Shown: positions 1 through 7,113 of the stretch, in pieces
How positions within the stretch are numbered: position 1 is the stretch's first letter
How the letters are laid out: the number at the start of each line of letters is the position of its first letter
Virus record (IMG/VR): IMGVR_UViG_3300044911_002797
Span: 1 to 26,234 of that record
Reading direction: 5' to 3' (one strand)
Length of the DNA stretch: 26,234 nucleotides
Source of the DNA: a virus
The notes under the pieces: generated by a model
Seen by the model: the letters and a program-made list of their open reading frames with translations, nothing else
The model's database searches: none
Told to the model about the DNA's origin: nothing
Program-made: the position numbers and the translations under genes

Positions 1-513
1 ACTATAGGCTCATTTGCTGTATATGAGCCTAACATATCATTTTTTGAAGATGGAATTTTTGTATATGAAAACAATAATACATCTTTCGAAAAACATTTGA
101 AACATTTTGGCGATGAAGATAAAAATGTATTTTTGAAATTTGATATTGAAGGGTGTGAATATGATTTTTTAAATTCTATCAATAAAAATTATTTAAAAAA
201 TGTTGTAGGTATTGTAGGCGAATTTCATTGGCTTTTCGATAAGAAAAATAAAAATGCATTAATTAATATTTTAACTACAACATTAGACAATTTTGATATT
301 GTTCATATTCATGGAAATAATCATGGCCCAATGTTAGATCCTATCGCAGATGAGTTGGAAGATTTTAAATTGCCGTCTACTATAGAATTAAGCTTCATAA
401 GAAAAGATTTGAATACATGTTCTAATTATGTTGATCGCAATTACCCTATAATTGGATTAGATTGGCCTAATAGTTTGTCGTTGCCTGATCAAGAATTTAG
501 CGTGTTTCAATAA
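1..513 (+). CDS. FkbM-type methyltransferase, C-terminal part (truncated by window edge)
   Basis: The reading frame is open from the first base, so the gene starts outside the window and at least 170 residues are visible. The segment FLKFDIEGCEYDFL (bases 130-171) matches the FkbM methyltransferase signature, a K-x-D-x-E-G-x-E stretch in the SAM-binding fold, and it is followed by a strand-rich segment with HIHGNN. The family transfers methyl groups to sugars or other small hydroxylated substrates. Its stop overlaps the next start (TAATG), so it is translationally coupled to a glycosyltransferase, which fits O-methylation of a sugar. The TTG at base 97 is only an internal codon, not a likely start. 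The family call rests on one motif plus context; the substrate is unknown. Confidence 0.6.
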   Translation, partial: TIGSFAVYEPNISFFEDGIFVYENNNTSFEKHLKHFGDEDKNVFLKFDIEGCEYDFLNSINKNYLKNVVGIVGEFHWLFDKKNKNALINILTTTLDNFDIVHIHGNNHGPMLDPIADELEDFKLPSTIELSFIRKDLNTCSNYVDRNYPIIGLDWPNSLSLPDQEFSVFQ

Positions 514-1331
514 TGAAAGCGATTGGATTTGTTCAAGGTCAATACGGAGATTTATGCATGGCTACGGTAGCTGCTAAATCTTTTAAAAAAAGGTATATAA
601 ATGGACACTTGACTTTTGGGATTAATAAAAAATTTGAAAGTATATTAGATTTATTTTTGAATAATAAATTTATTGATGATATACATATTTGGGAAAAATA
701 TGATGGATGGCCTAGCGAATCTGATTCTAAATTTTTAGAAGATAATAGATATAATTTGTTATATCATCCAATGCCTCCACATACTTCTAATTATTGGTAT
801 TTGGAGAGGCATCAAAGTGATGAGATGTGTGCTAGATATGGGCTAGATATTATTGAAGATAATTCTGTATATTTAAATGATTATTTTTCTGATGGAAGAG
901 AAATAAAAGATTGTATAGTTGTGAGTTTAATTGGAAATGTATCTGGGAACCCAAAATCTTATTCGGTAGATGATGCTGCGAGGTTTTGTAAATTTATAGA
1001 AAAGCATTTTGGATTGAAAACCATCCAAATAGGTCATCATACGGATCCTTTATATGCATCTGAGAAATTTTCAGGAACATTTAAAGAATCTGCTAAATTG
1101 GTTATAGAATCTAAATTATTGATTACTGTAGATACGTGTTGGGCGTGGATAGCATCTGGGTATAAAAAGAAAACTTTAGGATTATACTCTTATAATTATT
1201 ATCCAAATGCTAAAACATCAAAAAATTGGCAAGCAATAAACGAAAATGCTATATATTTGGAATCGGATTTGCTTAGAAATATAGAAACGGAAAATATTAA
1301 AAATGGAATATCAAAACTTTTACGAAACTGA
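513..1331 (+). CDS. GT9-like (heptosyltransferase-type) glycosyltransferase
   Basis: This 272-residue protein starts with a Rossmann-like segment, VQGQYGDLCMATVAAKSF (about residues 7-24). It resembles the G-x-x-G-D-x-x-x-A start of glycosyltransferase family 9, the ADP-heptose:LPS heptosyltransferases. The second half has the family's nucleotide-sugar region: VVSLIGN (about 135) and SKLLITVDTCWAWIASGY (about 201-218), which replaces the usual D-S/T-G-x-x-H. It is shorter than typical GT9 enzymes (about 320-350 residues). It overlaps the upstream gene by one base and the downstream methyltransferase by 29 bases, so it belongs to a tightly coupled surface-glycan operon. It probably moves a sugar from a nucleotide donor onto a host or virion glycan. 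The fold is fairly clear; the donor and acceptor are not. Confidence 0.6.
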   Translation: MKAIGFVQGQYGDLCMATVAAKSFKKRYINGHLTFGINKKFESILDLFLNNKFIDDIHIWEKYDGWPSESDSKFLEDNRYNLLYHPMPPHTSNYWYLERHQSDEMCARYGLDIIEDNSVYLNDYFSDGREIKDCIVVSLIGNVSGNPKSYSVDDAARFCKFIEKHFGLKTIQIGHHTDPLYASEKFSGTFKESAKLVIESKLLITVDTCWAWIASGYKKKTLGLYSYNYYPNAKTSKNWQAINENAIYLESDLLRNIETENIKNGISKLLRN

Positions 1332-1935
1332 TTTACATTCATATCAGGACTATGAAAATTCACACAAACCAAGATTGGATTTTTTAGTTCATGATTTGAG
1401 TTTAAATGAATTGCACAATAAAAAAATAGCAGATGTTGGTTGTGGATTGGGATTTATACATGACAGATTGCATTCAGATATTCAAAAAAATTATTATGGA
1501 TATGATGGAGCTATTATAAAGTCTCCTAGATTTAATTATACTCAAGTAGATTTAGATAACTTTTCTACTGATAAGGAAAAGTTTTTTGATGTAGTAATGT
1601 GTTTTGAAACTTTGGAACATTTAACTAATCCATATGTTTGCTTATTGGAAATAAAAAAAATGCTTAAACCTGATGGATTGTTATTGATTAGTATTCCTCA
1701 TGTGGCGACTACGCATAATACAATATATCCAGGTTTGATGTATCCAGTTGAAAATTTTATAACATTTTTAAAGCAAATGGCTTTTGAAGTGGTTCATATG
1801 AGATACCATAATAAAAGTTTCCATCAACATGTATTTGTATTGAAAAGTCATGGATGGGATAAAAGTGAGATGCTTTGGTATAAGTCTGGAGAGAACTTTA
1901 GAAATATTCCTCCACATATTTCAATTAATATTTAA
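1303..1935 (+). CDS. Class I SAM-dependent methyltransferase
   Basis: This 210-residue protein has a standard class I methyltransferase core. Motif I is KKIADVGCGLGFI (about residues 40-52). An acidic residue follows strand 2 (YGYDGA, 65-70), and motif IV/post-IV is FDVVMCFETLEHL (95-107), with LLLISIPH closing the next strand. This pattern is common in Methyltransf_11/23 enzymes that methylate sugars or small metabolites. It starts inside the preceding gene, 29 bases before that gene's stop, which suggests translational coupling, and is separated from the next glycosyltransferase by 3 bases. Its place in the glycan cassette suggests it caps or decorates a sugar. No substrate can be read from the sequence. 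Confidence 0.75.
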   Translation: MEYQNFYETDLHSYQDYENSHKPRLDFLVHDLSLNELHNKKIADVGCGLGFIHDRLHSDIQKNYYGYDGAIIKSPRFNYTQVDLDNFSTDKEKFFDVVMCFETLEHLTNPYVCLLEIKKMLKPDGLLLISIPHVATTHNTIYPGLMYPVENFITFLKQMAFEVVHMRYHNKSFHQHVFVLKSHGWDKSEMLWYKSGENFRNIPPHISINI

Positions 1936-1938
1936 TTT

Positions 1939-2961
1939 ATGAAATATTTTCCTTACGACAATAATATTTTTAATGCCACTGAATGTGGATCATTTACAAT
2001 AGTAGCTAGACAATTATTCGATCAATTTAGATTATTAGATAAATTAGGAGATCCATATAATCATAGCACAACTATGATACATGCTGATTGTTTGAATCCA
2101 ACCAATAGAGCACCTAAATATATTCCATATCTAGCTTGTGAATATTCTTATGCCAACAATTTTACAGCTGGAGTTTTAGCTAGACAGAAGAATTTCATAT
2201 TAACTATAAGTGAATTTTCTAAACAAAATTTATTAAGATCTATTGGATCGCTGAATCTTCAAGTTCATGCAGTACATTTAGGAACAGATCCATCTAAATG
2301 GTATGATATTAAAGAAGATAAATTTAAAACTTTTACATATCTAACTGTAAACACTTCTAATGAACGAAGCGGATTTGAATATTTAATTCCTGCTTTCTTA
2401 GAATTTTCTAAAGACAAAGATGTTAGATTAATCATAAAAGATGGACCATATAATCCTAAATTCGAAAATTATGTAAACAATTTAAACAATCCTAAATTAA
2501 AGTATTCTTGTGATTTGCTTACAGAATCAGATTTGAGAAGATTATACTGCAAGAGTCATGTATTTGTTTATGCCAATAACACTACATCTTTTGGTATGAA
2601 TATTATGGATGCTGCTATGTGTGGAACTCCAGTCATAGCTACATTAGGATCTGCCATCAAAGAATTTATTCCTGATTGGACTCAACCATCAAAAATAACA
2701 TCAATTAAACATAAATTTGATCATTCAATTTTTAAAAGATTTGATGACTATTGTATTAATTATGCTCATGATATATTACAATCTCATCCTCAAGGAGTTG
2801 AAGGTGAAATAGTTGATCAAGAAAGTATTATAAAGTCTCTTGAATATTCATATTTCAACTATAAATTATTACAAGAAATAAATGAATCTCATAGGAAATT
2901 TATTGTAGATAATTTTACATGGAGACATACTGCTGAGAAGATGCTTTCAATTTTTAGATAA
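1939..2961 (+). CDS. GT4/GT1-family glycosyltransferase
   Basis: This 340-residue protein is a GT-B fold glycosyltransferase. The N-terminal half contains ILTISEFSKQNLL (87-99), typical of the inter-domain region of GT4 enzymes, followed by VHLGTDPSKW (112-121). The C-terminal donor domain has the family motif TSFGMNIMDAAMCGTPVIA (216-234). In the usual E-x7-E version both ends are Glu; here they are Thr216 and Asp224, which may mark an unusual donor site. The C terminus (NFTWRHTAEKMLSIF) has the usual closing helix. It sits directly before the ColD-type dehydratase, and its last codons overlap a possible N-terminal extension of that protein in another frame. It probably adds a sugar in the same glycan pathway. 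Confidence 0.75.
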   Translation: MKYFPYDNNIFNATECGSFTIVARQLFDQFRLLDKLGDPYNHSTTMIHADCLNPTNRAPKYIPYLACEYSYANNFTAGVLARQKNFILTISEFSKQNLLRSIGSLNLQVHAVHLGTDPSKWYDIKEDKFKTFTYLTVNTSNERSGFEYLIPAFLEFSKDKDVRLIIKDGPYNPKFENYVNNLNNPKLKYSCDLLTESDLRRLYCKSHVFVYANNTTSFGMNIMDAAMCGTPVIATLGSAIKEFIPDWTQPSKITSIKHKFDHSIFKRFDDYCINYAHDILQSHPQGVEGEIVDQESIIKSLEYSYFNYKLLQEINESHRKFIVDNFTWRHTAEKMLSIFR

Positions 2962-3040
2962 ACTTAAAATAAGTAAGTTTATTTTAAATCCAAATAGTAG
3001 ATGGACTCAAGACAAGTTAGTTTCTGAATTTGAACAAAAG

Positions 3041-4066
3041 ATGGCTAATTTAGTAAATCAAAAATATGCTGTTTTTGTTTCCAGTGGATCTACTGCAAAT
3101 ACATTAATATCGATGTATTTGAGAGATACCACACCATCTTTTAAAAATGTTGTGATATTTCCATCAACTACATGGATCACTTCAGTAGCTCCTTTTATCA
3201 GAGAAGGATTTACGCCTAAGTTTATTGATGTTAATTTGAATGACTTATGTATGGATTTTGATGAATTGGAAGAATATTTGAAATTAAATTATGACAAAGT
3301 TGCTTGCATTTTTCCAACATCTTTATTGGGATTCGTTCCAGATATTAATAAATTAAAATCTATTGAATCTAGATATGGTGTAAAAGTGATGATGGATAAT
3401 TGTGAAAACACATTAGGATCGTACAATGGAGAGAATGTGTCACATTACTTTACGTCAACTACTAGTACGTATTTTGGTCATCAACTGCAAAGTATAGAAG
3501 GCGGATTTATATTCACATCTAATCAGAAAGAGTATGAATATTTTACAATGTGTAGAAATCATGGAATGGTAAGATCTCTTTCTTCTAATCAAGAAAAATA
3601 TAGAAATCCCGATGTAGATAGTAGATTTGATTTTGCATTTTTAGGTTCCAATTTTAGAAATACTAATTTGAATGCATTCGTCGGAATGTTGGATTTTAAA
3701 CGAGTGAACGACTACATTAAAAATAGAATTAAAATTTATGATTTGTATTATAATGTTTTAGATAAAAATAAATTTATTTTGCCTAAAAACTATCAAGATA
3801 GACAGCATGTTGCATTTACACTTCCAGTAATTTGCAAAAATCAATCCGATAAAGATATCTTATTAAAAAAGTGTGATGATCTTGGTATAGAAACTAGACC
3901 TATTATTTCTGGAAATCTTTTGAGGCAAACTTGTTTCAAGCAATATGGAGATTATTACAAATTTAAAAATAGCGAATTTTTGCATAACAATGGATTTTAC
4001 TTGGGACTTCATAATAAAGTTTCAAAGTCTGATGTTTTGAATTTGACTTACAAATTAAACGGATAA
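3041..4066 (+). CDS. colD: ColD-like PLP-dependent GDP-4-keto-6-deoxymannose 3-dehydratase
   Basis: This is a DegT/DnrJ/EryC1/StrS-fold enzyme that uses PLP. Counting from the ATG at 3041, it has VSSGSTAN (13-20), the phosphate-contact region, MMDNCE (117-122) with the PLP aspartate, and the active-site segment TYFGHQLQSIEGG (143-155). Aminotransferases of this fold carry a Schiff-base lysine here; this protein has His147. A His at this position is the hallmark of the C3-dehydratase ColD, which removes the 3-hydroxyl of GDP-4-keto-6-deoxymannose on the way to colitose. The late segment GIETRPIISGN is also ColD-like. The ATG at 3041 leaves out about 25-40 residues of the family's N terminus; the open frame continues upstream with fitting sequence (about 2954-3040) but has no ATG, GTG or TTG. 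The substrate matches the product of the nearby GDP-mannose dehydratase. Confidence 0.75.
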   Translation: MANLVNQKYAVFVSSGSTANTLISMYLRDTTPSFKNVVIFPSTTWITSVAPFIREGFTPKFIDVNLNDLCMDFDELEEYLKLNYDKVACIFPTSLLGFVPDINKLKSIESRYGVKVMMDNCENTLGSYNGENVSHYFTSTTSTYFGHQLQSIEGGFIFTSNQKEYEYFTMCRNHGMVRSLSSNQEKYRNPDVDSRFDFAFLGSNFRNTNLNAFVGMLDFKRVNDYIKNRIKIYDLYYNVLDKNKFILPKNYQDRQHVAFTLPVICKNQSDKDILLKKCDDLGIETRPIISGNLLRQTCFKQYGDYYKFKNSEFLHNNGFYLGLHNKVSKSDVLNLTYKLNG

Positions 4067-4074
4067 ATTTTATT

Positions 4075-4425
4075 ATGATTAATTTAAAAGTTGATGAAGC
4101 TTATGCGTTTGATTATCTTTCAATTTTATACATAAAGAGGAATCATTCTGACTGCGCTTTAAATAGTTGGTTTCATTGTGGATACTTTTTAGAAGAACAG
4201 CTCGGTGCTGAATTATATAAATCAATAGTAAATTCTGAAGAGTATGCTAACATGATAGAAGCAAATCAAAAAACTTTTAAATTAGTAGACTTGGCTAAAG
4301 AAGACAAGTGTTCTGCTAAAGAGGTAGATGCTTGTAATTATGAAAGATACAAAGCAAAAGTTACGTTGCAAAATAAATTTTTCGATCAAAAAATTTCTGA
4401 AATTAAAATTGGCTACGAAAAATAA
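4075..4425 (+). CDS. Small hypothetical protein in glycan operon
   Basis: I do not recognise this 116-residue protein. It is soluble-looking and mostly helical: MINLKVDEAYAFDYLSIL at the start, then a Cys/Trp/His-containing segment (NSWFHCGYF), and a charged C-terminal half with two more Cys. It lies 8 bases after the dehydratase and 3 bases before gmd, with no independent promoter, so it is co-expressed with the sugar genes. The two flanking genes catalyse consecutive steps, so a role linked to that pathway is possible but not shown. A weak GATAAATT sequence 5 nt before its ATG resembles the late box but overlaps the upstream stop codon and may be chance. Confidence 0.6.
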   Translation: MINLKVDEAYAFDYLSILYIKRNHSDCALNSWFHCGYFLEEQLGAELYKSIVNSEEYANMIEANQKTFKLVDLAKEDKCSAKEVDACNYERYKAKVTLQNKFFDQKISEIKIGYEK

Positions 4426-4428
4426 AAT

Positions 4429-5481
4429 ATGAAAAAAATAATCGTTACTGGAGTTACTGGACAAGATGGAAGTTTAATGGCTGATTATTTGCTTAAAGAT
4501 CCAAATAATTTAGTGTATGGATGTCATAGACGTTTAAGCGTTCCTAATCATGAAAATATCTCTCACTTGATCGGTGATAAAAAGTTTAGGAAATTAGAAT
4601 TAGATGTAACCGATCCCGAAAATGTTAACAATGTAATTGAAACAATTCAACCAGATTATTATATTAATCTGGCGGCAAATTCATTTGTAGGAAATAGTTG
4701 GGCTATGCCTGTAAATCATATGACTACAAATGCTATGGCAGTTTTGTTCGCTTTAGAGTCTATTAAAAAATATTCTCCACATACAAGATTTTATAATGCA
4801 GGAAGTTCAGAACAATTTGGTGATGTGTCGTATGCTCCACAAGATATGAATCATCCATTCAAACCTAGATCTCCATATGGAGCTTCTAAATGTGCTGCTC
4901 ATCATCTAGTTAAGGTTTACAGAGACTCGTATAATATGTATGCAGTTCAAGGCATTTTATTTAATCATGAAGGAGTTAGACGAGGCGAGGAATTTGTTAC
5001 TAGAAAAATAACAAAAGGAGTTGGTAGAATATTAAATTGTATTACTAATAAGAAAGCTTTCGAACCAATACAACTAGGTAACATATACTCAAAGCGAGAC
5101 TGGTCTGATGCTGAAGATTTTGTGAAAGGAATTTGGCTAATGCTGAATCAAGATCAGCCAAAAGATTATATATTATCTTCTAATGAAACTCATACAATTA
5201 AAGAATTCATAGAATTAGCTTTCACACATGCTGGCATCGAAGGTGTTTGGGTTGGTTCTGATGAAGGGGAGAAATATATAATACCAAATTATGTTTATGA
5301 TATAGGAACTCTTAAGTCTAATATTTTAATGGAAATTAACCCAGATTTTTATAGGCCAGCTGAAGTTGATTTATTGTTGGGCGATTCTTCATTAGCTAGG
5401 AAAGAGTTGGGATGGGATCCTGAAGTTTCGTTTGAACAATTAGTTAAAAAAATGGTTGATAATGATTTAAAAAGCGACTAA
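4429..5481 (+). CDS. gmd: GDP-mannose 4,6-dehydratase
   Basis: This 350-residue short-chain dehydrogenase/reductase of the extended class converts GDP-mannose to GDP-4-keto-6-deoxymannose. The NAD(P)-binding motif is TGVTGQDGS (7-15). The catalytic region has NAGSSEQFG (123-131) with Ser/Glu and YGASK (150-154) with Tyr150 and Lys154. HRRLS (33-37) and FNHEGVRRGEEFVTRKIT (about 178-195) are typical of Gmd and contact the cofactor and the GDP-sugar. Its length is normal for the family (about 340-370). It supplies the substrate of the ColD-like enzyme encoded two genes upstream, so the two probably act in sequence. Phage copies of gmd are known, and host Gmd could also be supplemented. The identification is secure. 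Confidence 0.92.
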   Translation: MKKIIVTGVTGQDGSLMADYLLKDPNNLVYGCHRRLSVPNHENISHLIGDKKFRKLELDVTDPENVNNVIETIQPDYYINLAANSFVGNSWAMPVNHMTTNAMAVLFALESIKKYSPHTRFYNAGSSEQFGDVSYAPQDMNHPFKPRSPYGASKCAAHHLVKVYRDSYNMYAVQGILFNHEGVRRGEEFVTRKITKGVGRILNCITNKKAFEPIQLGNIYSKRDWSDAEDFVKGIWLMLNQDQPKDYILSSNETHTIKEFIELAFTHAGIEGVWVGSDEGEKYIIPNYVYDIGTLKSNILMEINPDFYRPAEVDLLLGDSSLARKELGWDPEVSFEQLVKKMVDNDLKSD

Positions 5482-5490
5482 CATCTTTTG

Positions 5491-5865
5491 ATGGAAGATA
5501 ATATTTTTAATTATATAGATTCCATTCTATATAAAAAATCTTTAAAGGATTCAAATGTAGAATTCGCTCCGCAATATAATTCTTATTTAATTAATAGATG
5601 GATATCTATGTATTCTATAGATATGGCTAATATTATAAATTCTACTTCGAATGTATATGGAGCAGTTATGTCTAAAGAAGAACACTATAAGTTGTTATAT
5701 AATTTAATTAGTAAGTGCAGTAAAAAGAAAATAAATTATATTAAAAAACCAAAACAAAGTGAAGATACTTGTTTGGAAGATATAAATGAGCTTTCAGAAG
5801 TTTTAGAATTATCTAAACGAGAAGTTAAAGAACTAATTGACTTAACAAATATACTTAATAAGTAA
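5491..5865 (+). CDS. Clamp-loader small subunit, T4 gp62-like
   Basis: This 124-residue protein has the pattern of the phage clamp-loader A subunit (gp62 family): NYIDSILYKKSL near the start, then YNSYLINRWISMY (about 29-41), a segment around MSKEEHYKLLYNLISK (about 60-75), IKKPKQ, and a C-terminal helix SKREVKELIDL. In T4, gp62 joins gp44 to load the gp45 sliding clamp for replication, and the clamp also activates late transcription. It is shorter than T4 gp62 (187 residues), as in many marine relatives. The start is set at the ATG (5491) rather than the in-frame TTG just before it. No gp44 partner is in the window. The motif match is from memory and moderately strong. Confidence 0.6.
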   Translation: MEDNIFNYIDSILYKKSLKDSNVEFAPQYNSYLINRWISMYSIDMANIINSTSNVYGAVMSKEEHYKLLYNLISKCSKKKINYIKKPKQSEDTCLEDINELSEVLELSKREVKELIDLTNILNK

Positions 5866-5871
5866 AGATAT

Positions 5872-6279
5872 ATGAGTATGGAAATCCCAATGCACGCAGA
5901 TAATTTGAAATTCACAAAAGGTCTAATCGATCTTAGCGCCAATTCCGAAGGATTTTTTGGATTGGAAGATTTCAAATTAAAGATGCTATTTGATGATATT
6001 ATTTTAGTAGAATTTATTGATGAGGTGGAAGATAATAAAGGATCAGCAATTATGCGCAATGGTCTTTACGTCCCCACTAATGCTAATACCAAAGCATGGA
6101 GAAAGGCGAAAGCAGTTCTAATTGGGCCTCATGTGAGATACACAAAGGTTGGGGATATAGTATTGTTCCCAAATGACAAGGGGGTCAGCGTTTCTGGTAT
6201 TGACGTTGATGGATATGGTAAAATTGGTAAAGGTATGTTCTTGAATGAGCAAAGGTTATTCGGGATTTTGACTAAATAA
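5872..6279 (+). CDS. GroES-like co-chaperonin (T4 gp31 analogue)
   Basis: This 135-residue protein has a GroES beta-barrel pattern: MLFDDIILVEFIDEVED (38-54), a glycine-containing loop NKGSAIMRNGLYVPT (55-69) that fits the mobile loop docking onto GroEL, then KAKAVLIGPHVRYTKVGDIVLFP (split around residue 90) and the closing strand NEQRLFGIL. In T4, gp31 replaces host GroES so that GroEL can fold the large capsid protein, and this phage has a 508-residue capsid protein needing such help. The N terminus is about 35 residues longer than bacterial GroES. It lies 6 bases after the clamp-loader gene, in an apparent operon without a late box. Confidence 0.78.
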   Translation: MSMEIPMHADNLKFTKGLIDLSANSEGFFGLEDFKLKMLFDDIILVEFIDEVEDNKGSAIMRNGLYVPTNANTKAWRKAKAVLIGPHVRYTKVGDIVLFPNDKGVSVSGIDVDGYGKIGKGMFLNEQRLFGILTK

Positions 6280-6283
6280 TTTA

Positions 6284-6718
6284 GTGGCAATAATTCATGA
6301 CAGGAAAATATCTAGGCTGCAATTATTAGAAATTCTTAAAAGAACTGTTTGCGAAATTTTCTTTATCAGAAGGCATCCTGAAAAATTCAGACCTTCTGAT
6401 AGAAATATGCTTTGCAGCAATTGCTATGAATTGCTCAATAGCCCAAATGGAAGGAGAGCTTTGGGCTATAGGCCTCCAAAAGGTCTTCCTAATTTTAATC
6501 CTGATGCAGTCAATCTTATTATAACATGGGATATACTGCAAATGGATTTTAGATGTGTTAATATGACTTATAGCTTTTTAATAAAAGAATATGAGACACA
6601 TGATGAATTTTGGCAAACTTTTAACGACACATATCATAAAATGACTCCGCTAGATAAGTTAGCTTGGATGGATGGAGGGTTTCCCGCTCAATATACCAGA
6701 AGTAAAACGCGAAAATGA
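6284..6718 (+). CDS. Conserved phage protein, possible WYL_2/Sm-like SH3-barrel family
   Basis: This 144-residue protein starts with GTG, 4 bases after the GroES-like gene; no ATG fits better. Residues about 27-60 (FFIRRHPEKF, then RNMLCSNCYELLNSPNGRRALGY) are followed by a tryptophan-rich part (ITWDILQMDFR, then MTPLDKLAWMDGGFPAQY). The pattern of a basic start, a cysteine-containing strand, a G-R-x-x-L-G-Y turn and a W-D-I strand reminds me of small phage proteins assigned to the WYL_2/Sm-like SH3-barrel family, but I cannot verify this. Three Cys could bind a metal. Its role is unknown; neighbours are replication and folding genes. Confidence 0.55.
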   Translation: MAIIHDRKISRLQLLEILKRTVCEIFFIRRHPEKFRPSDRNMLCSNCYELLNSPNGRRALGYRPPKGLPNFNPDAVNLIITWDILQMDFRCVNMTYSFLIKEYETHDEFWQTFNDTYHKMTPLDKLAWMDGGFPAQYTRSKTRK

Positions 6719-6732
6719 TATTGATATAGAAC

Positions 6733-6752
6733 AAAATACTAATAAGTATTTT
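6733..6752 (+). promoter_or_regulatory. Perfect inverted repeat directly before a start codon
   Basis: AAAATACT and AGTATTTT form an 8-bp perfect stem with a 4-nt AATA loop; the ATG at 6754 follows after one base. It could be a repressor site or an RNA hairpin masking the start. It has no T-tract and is all A/T except for two G/C pairs, so it is not a strong terminator. Confidence 0.4.
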
Positions 6753-6753
6753 G

Positions 6754-7092
6754 ATGGTTAATGATGAAAAGTGCTTCGACTATTTCCTTCAAAGAAACAT
6801 GGCATTTATTTTGGATGATAAGGTTATAAAAAAAGGAAAATTAGTTTTAGTCGTAAAAAAAGATTATTATTACGTTTTTAGTATGTATATTGATGGAGTT
6901 CTTAAAAAGATAGAATATCCATATCCATTTATTATAAACGAGCATGGAAATGGATTATCTTTAAATTATCATTTAACTTCATTAGGAATTGGCAATTACG
7001 AACTATATTATAGATATTTGGCTTTGAATAGAATTTCAAATTCTAAATTGTATGATCGAATTATGAGGTTTGAAATAGTTGACACAGTGTAA
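6754..7092 (+). CDS. Hypothetical protein preceded by a hairpin
   Basis: I do not recognise this 112-residue protein. It is rich in Tyr, Ile and Lys, with alternating beta-like stretches (GKLVLVVKKDYYYVFSMYI) and no signal peptide. The start is taken as the ATG at 6754; the in-frame TTG at 6751 lies inside a perfect hairpin and is less likely. The gene stands between the GTG-start unknown and the helicase in the same direction, so it is probably part of the replication-linked group. Base composition is as AT-rich as its neighbours. Confidence 0.55.
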   Translation: MVNDEKCFDYFLQRNMAFILDDKVIKKGKLVLVVKKDYYYVFSMYIDGVLKKIEYPYPFIINEHGNGLSLNYHLTSLGIGNYELYYRYLALNRISNSKLYDRIMRFEIVDTV

Positions 7093-7113
7093 TTTTGATG
7101 GTAATTTCGTTGA

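Noticed and set aside
3041-4066. Perosamine synthase (4-aminotransferase) as the identity of the PLP enzyme
   Set aside because: The catalytic Lys expected in an aminotransferase is replaced by His147, which fits ColD-type 3-dehydratase instead.
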